From: Protonemura montana
Lineage: Eukaryota; Arthropoda; Insecta; Plecoptera; Nemouridae
Direction: 5' to 3'
Assembly (NCBI GenBank): GCA_947568835.1
Contig: OX387609.1
Location: 8,323,660-8,387,659 of the forward strand
DNA: 64,000 nt
Shown: positions 47,801-55,173 of the stretch, piece by piece
Layout: every line of letters starts with the position of its first letter
How positions within the stretch are numbered: the stretch's first letter is position 1
Made by a program: the position numbers and the translations under genes
Notes under the pieces: model-generated
Told to the model about the DNA's origin: nothing
The model's database searches: none
What the model saw: only the letters and a program-made list of their open reading frames with translations

Positions 47801-47949
47801 GCGTGTTCGACTTTGTCACCTGGCTGGGGTACGCGAGCTCGATGGTCAACCCGATCTTCTACACGATCTTTAACAAGGTGTTTCGCCAGGCATTCAAGAA
47901 GGTGTTGACGTGCAGGTACAGGAACAGGGCGTGGCGGCCATCCAGATAG
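11483..47949 (+). CDS. 5-HT2A: 5-HT2A-type serotonin receptor (class A GPCR), six coding exons, 817 aa
   Basis: The coding sequence is join(11483..11777, 39877..40109, 40716..40926, 42145..42361, 45586..45702, 46569..47949). Every junction is GT..AG and the phases agree, giving 2,454 nt with one terminal TAG. The product is a plasma-membrane receptor for serotonin. 5-HT2-class receptors signal through Gq and phospholipase C; that is family knowledge. Visible landmarks are four N-glycosylation sequons (N6, N11, N17, N23), GN in TM1 (N53), D81 in TM2, C108 and C187 for the TM3-ECL2 disulfide, D115 in TM3 (amine contact), DRY at 132-134, W160 in TM4, P206 in TM5, LWAPFF at 745-750 in TM6, NPIFY at 785-789 in TM7, and C806 as a possible palmitoylation site. 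The third loop holds the HELWLPDS and [10 protein letters not shown] blocks that I associate with insect 5-HT2A rather than 5-HT2B. Subtype is therefore likely, not proven. Intron 1 takes up 28 kb of the gene. Confidence 0.93.
11912..11925 (+). promoter_or_regulatory. CTCF-type insulator motif
   Basis: CCACTAGATGGCGC fits the CTCF core CCASYAGRKGGCGC at all 14 positions. It lies 134 bp into intron 1, directly behind exon 1. Binding is inferred, not shown. Confidence 0.45.
12600..12940. promoter_or_regulatory. Cluster of kB/Rel (Dorsal-like) sites
   Basis: GGGCTTTTCCC at 12600-12610, GGGGATTTTCCC at 12905-12916 and GGGGTTTTCCC at 12930-12940. The last two fit GGGW(4-5)CCM. A palindromic CCCGCGGGAAA follows at once. 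The cluster is about 1 kb into intron 1. Confidence 0.35.
13795..14040. other. CpG-rich island dense in CGACG/CGTCG
   Basis: Intron 1 segment with ACGACGCGCGCAACG, CGTCGCGACGCCACG, GACGGCGTCGACG and GGCGTCGCG. It has the same vocabulary as the islands near 7.4, 12.6, 30.2, 31.6 and 32.3 kb. Confidence 0.45.
16005..16277 (+). repeat. 54-bp minisatellite, about 5 units
   Basis: The unit starts ACAGTCTAGCTCGTGAGAGA, continues AGATACCAGCACAAGGACTG, and ends TCCCCAGCATTGCT. Five units follow head to tail with point changes; the first and last are the most diverged. The 54-bp period is a multiple of three, so the minus strand reads as an 18-residue repeat ([18 protein letters not shown]). I regard that as a by-product of the repeat. 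Confidence 0.85.
17824..18063. repeat. Cluster of C and G homopolymers (C31, G20, G17)
   Basis: 31 consecutive C at 17824-17854, 20 consecutive G at 17973-17992, and 17 consecutive G at 18047-18063. The C run and the G runs are complementary and could pair or form quadruplexes. Run lengths this size are also prone to sequencing error. Confidence 0.8.
20199..20244 (+). repeat. CCAAT/X-box-like dispersed motif, copy 1
   Basis: AAGTATCTAATTGGCTGTAA then CCATGGAGATGAGTTGTAAA. About 40 bp is nearly identical to 43586-43630, with a shorter relative at 50624-50660. It may be a degraded MITE end, since the core GTAACCATGG resembles the TIR of the 37951 element, or a conserved regulatory module. Confidence 0.45.
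22070..22355 (+). repeat. 5S-derived SINE family copy A (5' truncated, with tail)
   Basis: Sense-orientation copy lacking the 5S-like head. It starts in the body (GTTAGTACAGCAACTTCATTC), contains AGGAATCCTGTTGTT and CCGTCCTTCGGAA, then ACCGACGCCAGTGCCACAG, and ends in an (ATCA)n tail at 22340-22354. This copy defines the 3' end and tail of the family. Confidence 0.75.
23092..23440 (-). repeat. 5S-derived SINE family copy B
   Basis: Antisense copy. Reading the plus strand left to right, it runs from the 3' end (GACGCACTGTTTG, TAATGGCATCGGTG) through the body (AACAACAGGATTCCTCC, CATGCTGTCGAGAGGTTGAT) into the start of the 5S-like head (ATACCTGACCCAGCGCAGTG). It is truncated there by unrelated sequence at about 23,440. 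Confidence 0.75.
24470..24778 (-). repeat. tRNA-derived SINE-like element (antisense)
   Basis: On the minus strand, 24766-24756 reads TAGCTGAGTGT, an RNA polymerase III A box, and 24725-24714 reads AGTTCGTACCCC, a B box with the flanking GG..CC pattern of a T arm. The boxes are about 31 bp apart, as in tRNA genes. The body continues toward lower coordinates without the remaining stems of a functional tRNA. I infer a tRNA-derived SINE. Its 3' limit near 24,470 is uncertain because no second copy was found in this window. Confidence 0.55.
27132..27570 (-). repeat. 5S-derived SINE family copy C (near complete)
   Basis: Antisense copy with a full body and head. In sense orientation the head at 27478-27570 reads ACCGGTTCTCGTGAGATCAT, then TGAAGTTAAGCAACACT, then AGATAGGTGACCAT. 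This follows the order and spacing of eukaryotic 5S rRNA (CGGTTCTCGTCCGATC, GAAGTTAAGCAACG, GGATGGGTGACC). A (GAT)5-like tract at 27213-27228 lies in the 3' part. No (ATCA)n tail remains. It lies in intron 1, antisense to 5-HT2A. Confidence 0.8.
28023..28131. mobile_element. Palindromic MITE-like element
   Basis: Two arms of about 47 bp are nearly perfect reverse complements with a short (~14 bp) loop. The left arm runs TAAGAAAAACTTTTTGAAAT through GGTTTTGAATGCTAAGTAA; the right arm runs TTTACTTAGCATTCAAAACC through TCAAATAGTTTTTCTTA. It would form a long hairpin if transcribed in intron 1. It has no coding capacity. Confidence 0.65.
30015..30028 (+). promoter_or_regulatory. CTCF-type motif (12 of 14)
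   Basis: GCTCCAGATGGCGC in intron 1 differs from the CTCF core at two left-end positions. Confidence 0.25.
30150..30280. other. CpG-rich island dense in CGACG/CGTCG
   Basis: Contains GGCGACGTTAGGTGCGACCG, GTCGAGGGCGTCG, CCGACGCCGACGC and GACGTCG. A CTCF-like motif lies 120 bp to its left. Confidence 0.4.
31590..31940. other. CpG-rich segment with CGACGTC and a 10-G run
   Basis: Contains GTCGCGAGCGCCGACGCG, CACGTCGACGTCATCG, CCCGCGGGA, TTTTCCGGGAGCGACGTG, a run of ten G near 31820, and GGCGGCCGGCGGACG. The plus strand has a 180-codon open frame over 31414-31956 without recognisable homology. That open frame is probably a consequence of high GC. Confidence 0.4.
37951..38157. mobile_element. 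MITE with long terminal inverted repeats
   Basis: About 205 bp bounded by arms of about 70 bp that are reverse complements with a few gaps. The left arm contains AACCCATACC, TTTGGGGATAA, GTTGTTATCACCATAGTAAC and GAAACGCC. The reverse complement of the right arm gives CCCCCATATATTTGGGGATA, GTTGTAATCACTATGGCAAC and GAACACC. There is no coding capacity beyond a chance open frame. Superfamily and target duplication were not resolved. Confidence 0.65.
39877..40109 (+). CDS. 5-HT2A: 5-HT2A coding exon 2: TM3, DRY motif, TM4
   Basis: The acceptor is TTATTTCCAG|G at 39876/39877. The first two bases complete Gly99. The exon then encodes 77 residues (100-176) and ends in phase 0 at TATTCACAG|GTGAGT. 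TM3 contains C108, D115 (the ionic contact for the amine) and the ISVDRY triplet region with DRY at 132-134. The second cytoplasmic loop is [16 protein letters not shown]4 has W160 and ends in [10 protein letters not shown]. This is the most conserved stretch of the receptor and it identifies the family by itself. Confidence 0.95.
40110..40715 (+). other. 5-HT2A: Intron 2 of 5-HT2A, mostly a SINE copy
   Basis: A 606-nt phase-0 intron from GTGAGT to TGGTCCAG. Almost half of it is the antisense 5S-derived SINE copy at 40345-40612. Just before the real acceptor lies a CAG|GTAAAA juxtaposition at 40671/40672, an acceptor directly followed by a donor-like sequence. Confidence 0.85.
40345..40612 (-). 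repeat. 5S-derived SINE family copy D with two tandem 5S-like heads
   Basis: Antisense copy in intron 2. It starts within the body (ATGCTGTAGAGAGGTTGATG). One 5S-like head covers about 40445-40532 (CACTTCGGCGATATAACGTG) and a second follows about 40533-40612 (GGTCACCCATCCAATACCTG, AACTTCGATGATCTAACG). Both are in the same orientation. The last 3' segment and the tail are absent. Confidence 0.72.
40716..40926 (+). CDS. 5-HT2A: 5-HT2A coding exon 3: ECL2, TM5, start of third cytoplasmic loop
   Basis: Encodes residues 177-246 plus one base of 247. I place the acceptor at CTGGTCCAG|AAC (40715/40716), because the joined protein then reads [19 protein letters not shown] as expected for ECL2, with C187 pairing to C108. 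An AG at 40670-40671 further upstream would insert poorly conserved residues. TM5 is about 192-221 with P206. The exon ends in a Gly/Trp-rich linker ([15 protein letters not shown]). The donor at 40926/40927 (CAG|GTCGGT) keeps the frame with exon 4. An adjacent GTACAG at 40931 would shift the frame. Confidence 0.9.
40927..42144 (+). other. 5-HT2A: Intron 3 of 5-HT2A
   Basis: A 1,218-nt phase-1 intron. It is AT-rich, with a more GC-rich patch near 41460-41660. No gene or clear repeat was recognised in it. Confidence 0.85.
42145..42361 (+). CDS. 5-HT2A: 5-HT2A coding exon 4: third cytoplasmic loop, part 1
   Basis: The acceptor is CTCCCGTCAG|GC; the first two bases complete Gly247. The exon encodes residues 247-318, including [34 protein letters not shown] and [10 protein letters not shown]. 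The last two blocks are conserved landmarks of the insect 5-HT2A third loop. The donor CTCAG|GTAAAG leaves two bases (AG) for codon 319. Base composition is GC-rich (CGCACGAG, GCCGTCGCCG) compared with the AT-rich flanking introns. Confidence 0.9.
42383..42643 (-). repeat. 5S-derived SINE family copy E (tail and body, no head)
   Basis: Antisense copy only 22 bp into intron 4. It begins with the complement of the tail (ATTGATTGATTTGTTG), then TGGCACTAGTCTTATGACGT and the body, and ends at TTGATAAGCAAGCCGAGTTA with the 5S head missing. Its tail agrees with copy A, confirming (ATCA)n as the family tail. Confidence 0.75.
43586..43630 (+). repeat. CCAAT/X-box-like dispersed motif, copy 2
   Basis: AAGTATCTGATTGGCTGTAA then CCATAGAGATGAGTTGTGAC. 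Matches copy 1 with three or four changes. It lies in intron 4. Confidence 0.45.
43746..43982 (+). repeat. 5S-derived SINE family copy F
   Basis: Sense copy, 5' truncated. It contains GTGGAGGAATCCTGTTGTTC, CCGTCCTTCGGAAAGGACGT and GGTCCCATTGGTGCTCCTCG, a diverged middle, then CAAAACAGTGCGTTGCTAAA and a degenerate tail (ACAAACAATCCAATAG). It lies in intron 4, about 1.1 kb from copy E and in opposite orientation. Confidence 0.7.
45586..45702 (+). CDS. 5-HT2A: 5-HT2A coding exon 5: third cytoplasmic loop, part 2
   Basis: A 117-nt exon. The acceptor is CCACCTCTAG|A and the donor AACAG|GTAAGA. It completes Arg319 and encodes residues 320-357, starting [12 protein letters not shown], which continues the conserved AEMLR-LSRGLE junction of the family. 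Both flanking introns are phase 2, so the exon is symmetric. Skipping it would preserve the frame and shorten the loop by 39 residues. Whether that happens cannot be seen from the sequence. Confidence 0.88.
45703..46568 (+). other. 5-HT2A: Intron 5 of 5-HT2A
   Basis: An 866-nt phase-2 intron starting GTAAGA. It holds a short TCTCTTTCTCTCTCT tract right after the donor. An open frame of about 100 codons (45920-46234) has no recognisable homology and is probably chance. Confidence 0.85.
46569..47949 (+). CDS. 5-HT2A: 5-HT2A coding exon 6: third cytoplasmic loop part 3, TM6, TM7, C-tail
   Basis: The acceptor is CCTGTTCCAG|C; the first base completes Ser358. The exon encodes residues 359-817 and stops at TAG 47947-47949. 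Loop content runs in order: an Arg-rich stretch (LRRRRAN), an acidic Ser/Asp run (SDSDSDSDD), a short STSTST run, a Cys-rich segment with ten Cys between 476 and 588, basophilic kinase-like sites (HRRGSSF, LRRAATL), and Ser/Arg-rich [17 protein letters not shown]6 follows (about 733-757, with LWAPFF), then TM7 (about 767-790, NPIFYT), helix 8 and a short tail ending WRPSR. The large antisense open frame here is only a shadow of the GC-rich codon bias. Confidence 0.95.
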
Positions 47950-48166
47950 CAGTACGATCAGTACAAGAAAAACATAAACTACACTGCGACTGCGTATGCG
48001 ACGGCCAAACTGTGATAGATATCTCGACGACCGGTGAGTTTGTTTATCGCTGCGATAGCATTTAGCTTGTCTCGATTAACGCGTTTATCCTGAGCTTGCA
48101 GTTAGCAAATTCGTTAAGTGAAAGAAACCACGAATTTCACTTCATATTTCCTATGGCGTTGCTACG

Positions 48167-48588
48167 TATGGTGATAGTTAGCACGGTGCTACTGACAGTA
48201 ATACCGGGGTTACGAATCACCGCTCTAGGTCGGGGGTTACTGCTTGGTGCTATGGTGGTGCTAGTTAGCACGGTGCTACTGACAGTAATACCAGGATTAC
48301 GAATCATCACTCTAAGTCGGGTTACTGCTTGGTGCTATGGTGGTGCTAGTTAGCACGGAGCTACTGACAGTAATACCAGGATACGAATCATCGCTCTAGG
48401 TCGGGGTTACTGCTTGCTGCTATGGTGGTGCAAGTTAGCACGGTGCTACTGACAGTAATACCAGGGTTAATAATCACCACTCTAGGTCGGGGTTACTGCT
48501 TGGTGCTATGGTGGTACTAGTTAGCACGGTGCTACTGACAGTAATACCAGGGTTAATAATCACCACTCTAAGTCGGGGTTACTGCTTT
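48167..48588 (+). repeat. ~85-bp tandem repeat, 5 units, just past the 5-HT2A stop
   Basis: The unit runs TATGGTGGTGCTAGTTAGCA, CGGTGCTACTGACAGTAATA, CCAGGGTTA, CACCACTCTAGGTCGGGGTT, ACTGCTTGGTGC. Five copies are present with small indels. The array lies 218 bp after the TAG at 47949, so it is probably in the 3' UTR. Each unit contains a TAGTTAGCACGGTGCTA partial palindrome. Confidence 0.85.
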
Positions 48589-51500
48589 ATAGGGCCATCA
48601 TCAATAAGCAGTTATGTTACCTCAGAACTAATCAGTTACGGGCAATCACGGAAAACCATTTGATCACCGATCTATAAAATCAATTTATTTCGCAGCAAAA
48701 TGTGCTTTACCAACAGACTTTCCCTCAACGGTTTTGCAAACTGCCAGGCTCGAAGATCTACGCGCGAACGACTCTCTGCATAACACGCACTTGCGTTCAA
48801 GTCTGCGGCGAAGGGTCTGTCGGATTGCGAGGCAAGCTAAGTGCGTGTGCGTGTGAACGCAGCTTATCATTCGGCGATTGTGTCACGGTTATCACGCCGA
48901 AAGGGGGCGCCGGGACCGAAAAGCGCGTGAAAGCTTCGCCTCGATTCACGATCAAGTGCGCTAACAGCGCGTTCGGAGTGCGTGGAAATTTCGGGAAAAC
49001 TCTTCGTCAGAGTTTTTTCTTTTCAAAGAAAATTCCGTGCGCCGCTTCTTGAGCGATGAAGTTACACTTTCGGGGATGAAGAGGGCGGTTTCGAAAGACG
49101 GTGCGTTTTTTTTTTTTTTTTAGAAGGCAGTTCGCAGTGTTGGTAATGTTTGGAAATCTTGTACTGTACTACCCCTGAGGGGGGTGTCATTCAAAAACAA
49201 TTTCTTTATTCGTTCGATGTTTTAAGGTAATTTACTCATTAAGTGGAGATGTGTAACTTAAATGCCAATTAATATGACGACAATCTGTGATTTAGAATGT
49301 CTGCTCTGTGATTAAAATGTAGTATTAAATGTGTGGGGTAGCTCATATAAAAGCGAGGGGGAATTCACACCGAATAACGGTGGGGTGCAACGGGACTTCC
49401 GAATTTCCCCGTTAAACAGAAAATGTGTTTAAATCTATGTCTAGGGCTATTTAAGTATTTAATGTCTATTACATGAATTACTTGGAAGCTGGTACTTCCA
49501 TAGTGTAACAAGGTGTCTATTATCTAAATTAAAGTGTTATTTACTGTATACAGGGTATTTTCGAATCGGTCGATTAATTGACGGAGCGGATGGTTCACTT
49601 TCGATAGGTTAGCTGTCACTTTCTGGTGTAAATCTAGAATGACTGTGGATTTAGAGGTCGAAAGGGTTGTGTGCTGTCGTATATCCATGTCAACCCAGCG
49701 GTCGGTGGGATATTTGATTCAAGTGGTGTAGAGGACTGTAGGGTACTGGAAGACGGTGACGTAACGAGGGCCTAATGTGCAGGATGTTACGGTAATTTTA
49801 AAATCAATACACTTTAAGTTATTTTCTTGGACAGTTACACTTTCGCATAGCAGACTATTTAAAAAAAAGTGCAAAAATTGTGGCGTTTCCAAAATTGTAC
49901 CCAGTGTTTGAAAAAAGTATACCAATATCTCATCATTTTATCCGGAAAAAATATGCAAAAATACACTAAGAGTTATTAAAGCCGGGTAAATTGGTTATAA
50001 ACTTATCAATTCATGAACTTAAACTCATATGAAAAACAATCGATATGTTTCGATAATTTTTATAGTCACGACCTCGGCCGCAATCAAATGATTAATCAGC
50101 TTTCGTTCCTTCCAGCAAGTGGCACCTTTTTATACCCCCAAAAATGAGCACCTTTATCCCACCAAAAAAAGGAACCAATAAAGTTCCGGCAAATGGCGCC
50201 TTTTTAAGCCCCCAAAAGAAGGGTCGGGTCTTTGACCAATAGCTGCCCCAGACCCCGCTCTAAGCACATGAGGCGACACCGCGGCATTTCGTCGACGAAG
50301 CCTCGCAGTTTCTCCTCACGTAATTTCCCAACACGCACGTTAATTGCTCATACGTGTTTGGCGTACGCAACCAAAAAAAATGCGTAAAACAAGCCACAGG
50401 AATTTTTCCGCGACTAGCGGAGACCAAACAGAATCGGGACTCGAATTTTTGTCAGCATACATGGTGGCATATTTTTCTAGGGAGCGACATTGAAGGGTCG
50501 AATTCTCAAATCTAATTAGGGGTACATCATAGAGAAGTACGGGTTGCGTAATATTAGAGAAAGTACTTGTAAAGTCACGCACTTTTTTTTTTGTTAGTGA
50601 ATTAGCGAATGGAATGTCGTTAAAGCTGATTGGTTGCCATGGAGATAACGAACTGCGACAGCTAGTAATACTTTCAATACTATTGAATTAACAAACCGTT
50701 AAGCGATAAGTCAACCAGTCGTTTGCAAGTCAGAGTTTAACGTGATTTCGATTATTTAAAATTCAAACAAAACGACATTGACATAAATAATGACCCTATG
50801 TTTTGACTGATTTTTTTTTTTGTCAAATGTTGAACTTGCAATTGAAGACATGCGATAAAGATCAAATTCAACTCTTAGACGACAACTACTGGCGATACAC
50901 GTGGACCGGAAGTCAGCTTTATGAAAACACGTGCCCCTTACATTTGCAGCCTCAGTACAAGTAGGCACTGCCCCGAACAAACTTTAATTCTCATTACAAA
51001 TTGGGACCTTATCGTGTAGGTACGGAATGTCATGGTTACATAAGCAGGATCCATGTATACCATGTTGTATCAGTATTTCATTGGCTAGTCAGACCAAATT
51101 ATTAAAATAAGCCCCCTAAAGTAAAATCCACAATGCAGTTTTAAAATGATCAGCCAATCGCATGAAGTGTTTACAGATTTTTAGTGGCTGTTACCATGGT
51201 GATAAGAAATCATTAATGGGGGTTACAAATAAACGTTGATTTGTTGATTCGGACCCAGAATTTCTCTAAAACATAACAAAAGCTCTATGTATAAATGACC
51301 GGGTCGCAAAGGCAGACAATTTTTCTTATTTCCAGATGTGATGCGAATTGGAGGGGGAGGGGAAATGTACGCTGGAAGTAGAGTAGGAGAAAAAGGGGGG
51401 GGGGGGTAGCAAGGTATATCACCGATATTTTATTATCGTCACAAAACTGCGAGACGTTTGCTGCGGGAAATAAGAGGTAATAAATGTGCTACGTGAAATT

Positions 51501-52148
51501 TCCCATTTTCCAACAGCCAGCCATCTTAAATCTTCGCCCCCACCCCCCAACCCTGCCAGAAAACCCCACCCACTGGCACCAAAAACAAAGAGTCGTCAAA
51601 ATGTCCCTCAACTGTAGCGTTACGAAAAAAGACATCTAATCATTAACAGAATGAAAGAATTATTCTTCAAGACAGGAGAAAAAATGTGTTTTTTTAACCG
51701 GTTTCCTGCTATTTGTTGGAAATTAGAAGACTACATAGAAAATGATGTACTACGATTCACACGGCGATGCTAAATCGATAAATATAACGGTCGTAAACCT
51801 AGAATTCCTTTAAAACTGTTTCCTTCACAACGGGAAAATCATATAACATGTCATCACTATTTTACGTATAAAATATTCAGATGTATATCCGAAAGAGCCA
51901 CTGCAAACACAGTGCATACCCCCCAGTCATGTGATTTATGTTATATTTATGGGAAAATAATAGACATGATAAATAAAGAAACTGATTTGTTTGTTTTCCC
52001 TTTCCGAAATCCAGTGTAATACCCGTCTGTTTCCCGCAAATAATTCAAAAAGCGGATTGCCGAAAATACCAATTTCAAATAACGATCCACTCAAGAATTC
52101 CGTTGAAATATTGCAGGCCATAGCAGTGACTTATTTCATACTGTGTCC

Positions 52149-52384
52149 CAAAAACTCAGGTGCATTGAATGCTAAAAATCACGCATTTGTAGAAGGCAAC
52201 CTCTGAAATATATCAGCTGTCAGAATTGATTGATTTTGCTTCGTTGTCGAATATATTGCACAGCATTGATACGCTATTTCTGGTGTTTATGGGATAGGGT
52301 GAGAGTCGAGACGGGTTGAAAAGTTGACTCCTGACAAGGTAAACATGATTCGATGCAAAACTCTCCTGATTACCAATTGTTAAC
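52149..52384 (+). repeat. Dispersed repeat R1, copy 2
   Basis: Same orientation as copy 1. It starts right after CTGTGTCCCA with AAAACTCAGG and ends near ACTCTCCTGATTACCAATTG. The two copies bracket nearly the whole window, which looks coincidental for a dispersed family. Confidence 0.5.
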
Positions 52385-54807
52385 TTTAAAAAACAATTAA
52401 CCTGAAAAAAAAACTATTTACAGCTTAGTTTTGTAAATCCTAAGTAAAAATAACTTATTTCCCTGAAGTTTCACAACTAGCCTGTTACCCTGTTACTTCT
52501 TTAAGGGTGATAGCAAACCACTGACAGCAACTGCTATCACTTTTAGCATCAGTTGCGACACGTCGAAAAAATTAGTCATTTTTATTTAGCATACAAAAAA
52601 AGTTAAAAACATTTTTTTTTTTTCAAACTAGCGCTAAGGTTAGAAAACACTGTACCACATAAAACCGGAACAAGCCCAGCCACTCACGACAAGTATATTT
52701 CCGTCGAGCCCCTTTACAGAACATAATAGTTTAACAGTAGGTTATGCAGAGATCATTTTGCTCGTCTACGAAGAGGCGAAACACACTTCCTTTTGTCCGC
52801 CCAAGTATCTATTTCACTAACGTCGCAAGAAAAGCGGAACATCTCCCGGCTCGGGCTTCAGAAATGTGCAAAGTCAGCGGGAAATGGTAAATATTGCAGC
52901 TGTATTCATTATGAAAACTCGACAAGTGGCGAGATGGCGAAGGAGAAAATCACTTGAATGAGCCTCGCAGACTTTTTAGCGACGATGGAAAACTTGAAAC
53001 ATGGGCATTTTCGTCAGTGGGAGTTTAGATGCAGAGAGCGGCGCAGGCAAGATTTTGAGCATGGTCTCAAGTAAGCTTTGGCAAAGGAACATGGCCAATT
53101 TCACCTCTACAGGTGAAATTCTGTAGAGGGGCACTGAGATGGTAAAACCCTCCAAGAAAAGAACAAAGCAAAGAACAGATAAGAGTACACACAATGATTG
53201 TTTGTTTGTGATAATAAAGAGGGAGAGGGGAGAACAAGTTAAACAAAATTTAGTGTCACCGAGAAGTGACAATTCTTTTAAATCGAAGTGACTTATAGAT
53301 GTTCCCTACCAGCTGGTGAGGGGCAGAAAATATTTTTAGAAAGCTCTACGGCCGAAACATGTTTTCGCAAAATAATTAAGTACAAGTATTTAAAATCGCA
53401 AGCGAAAATACTAAAAATTAAAAAAGTCGATCTCGTTGTGTAGGGGGAAGGTAATTTAAAATTAAATTTTTTAGTCACTACGCTGCCCCTACTTAAAAAT
53501 GACGCATGGGCCTACGCCACTGCCATTTCTCACAGAGCTCCCATTCTCAACGTCGTGCACCGTACATTCGTTCGATTCTGTGCCGCATTAAACAACGTTA
53601 CATTTTCCGAGTAAATCAAATTTTCCGCGCTAGACATCTTCCTCGAAAAACAGGAAAAAAGGCGCGGGTCGCTCACGAGAGTCAAGACAAAACGTCAAAG
53701 AAAATACTCTGCTCTCGTAACAGGACCGTGTGGATCTCAAAGGTGGCACCAGAAGGTTTCGCGGAACTGAGTAATCGACGAGAAAGTTATTTCTGGGCAA
53801 GCGACATCCGAAGGAGAATGTGTTTCGCGATCTCGAGACACATTACCGCGAAGACCTTTGAAGAACGTGGATATTTACCGGCTGTTTTCCCGACTTTGAA
53901 ATTTGTGGAAGTAACAATCTTAAGTTTATTCCAAAAACACACGAGAGAAAATGCGTGATTGCTAACAAAGGATCTTCAAACAAGGTCCTTTTTCTGTCAC
54001 TTTAGTAAAAAAATTAAATGCGAATAAAACTATATCTGTAATCAGAATATTCCTCATCTTTGGCTCTGTACATTTCTTAACTAAGTCATTTATCAAACAC
54101 ACTAAAATCAACCCTTGATAAAAACAACCCCTTATTAATGAAGTTACAAAAAGTGAAGAGAAAACTGTATCTAATTCGCATCCTAACGCCCGGTTAAAAA
54201 AAAAAACGTTATTTTTTGCCATTTTCACGCCAAATCACAACCTATCAGTAACGGACAACGAAAAAAAAACACCCCAAAAAACCGCCATCAACCTCGAACA
54301 ACGCAATTTTTCCCTTCACGCCCTAGGGGTTGCAACCCCTATCAATTTTGGAGCCCGTCTGCTTTCCACAGGGTGGCCATTAGCAAGCACTTAAACCCCT
54401 AGATTATCCGTCATAATCGCTCGCCCCCATCCCCCGTAGCATGGCTAATTGGTGATTTCAAGGCATAGCGACAATCGCGGGGCGCAAAGGGTAGCATTCA
54501 GAAGGTGAAAACACGCGATCAAAATTGAGCAATTTAAAAGTCTGCTCCAATTAACGGGTGAAATCGTCGTGGAAACAATAAGGTCGTAAACAAGCTGTTT
54601 ACCATGCCGAACGCGTGCTAAATGTTTTCAGAGTGATTTTGGTAAAATGTGTCGTGGTCGGTTTATAGCGAATTCTGAGGAAAAGTCTGGGAGTATTACA
54701 ATCAAGAATAGAGAATTGCGATCGATGAGAAATCAGAGTTATGCAACTTTAAGAGAAAGTTAAGGCAAGTCTTTTAATATAAAGCACCGTTTCAGCGAAC
54801 ACGCCAT

Positions 54808-55173
54808 GTTGCATTGATGGTCTAAAGGCGTAGGTCAATGAGTGAATGTTGATGAGGATATTTAAAGACATAACCTAGCCTAGAAGGATGGGAAATTCGG
54901 TGCCGGTATGTAGCTAAGTTTTGTCGAAGAGTACCAAGAACGTCCCTTCCGAAAGACGGTGCAAAGCGAACAGGATTTCTCAGCAAATCCATGCTCTCGA
55001 AAGGTTGATAAGCAAGGCGAGTGAAGTTGTACTCATTTCCATCCCACAACCTCTCTACCGAACTGAATTGTTCATGTGTGGTCACCAAAACAAAACCTGA
55101 CCCAGCGTAATGTTGCTTAACTTCGGTGATTTCACGAGAACCGGTGTTACGAACACGCCAAACCGTTCAGGTT
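54808..55173 (-). repeat. 5S-derived SINE family copy G (head and body)
   Basis: Antisense copy downstream of the gene. The head at about 55078-55173 retains TTGCTTAACTTCGGTGATTT and CACGAGAACCGGTGTTACGA, the best-preserved 5S A-box region in the window. The body retains AAATCCATGCTCTCGAAAGG and TGATAAGCAAGGCGAGTGAA. The 3' end is truncated near 54,808. Confidence 0.78.

Noticed and set aside
53506..53958. 150-codon plus-strand open frame
   Set aside because: Arg/Ser/His-rich with no recognisable family; no support beyond length.
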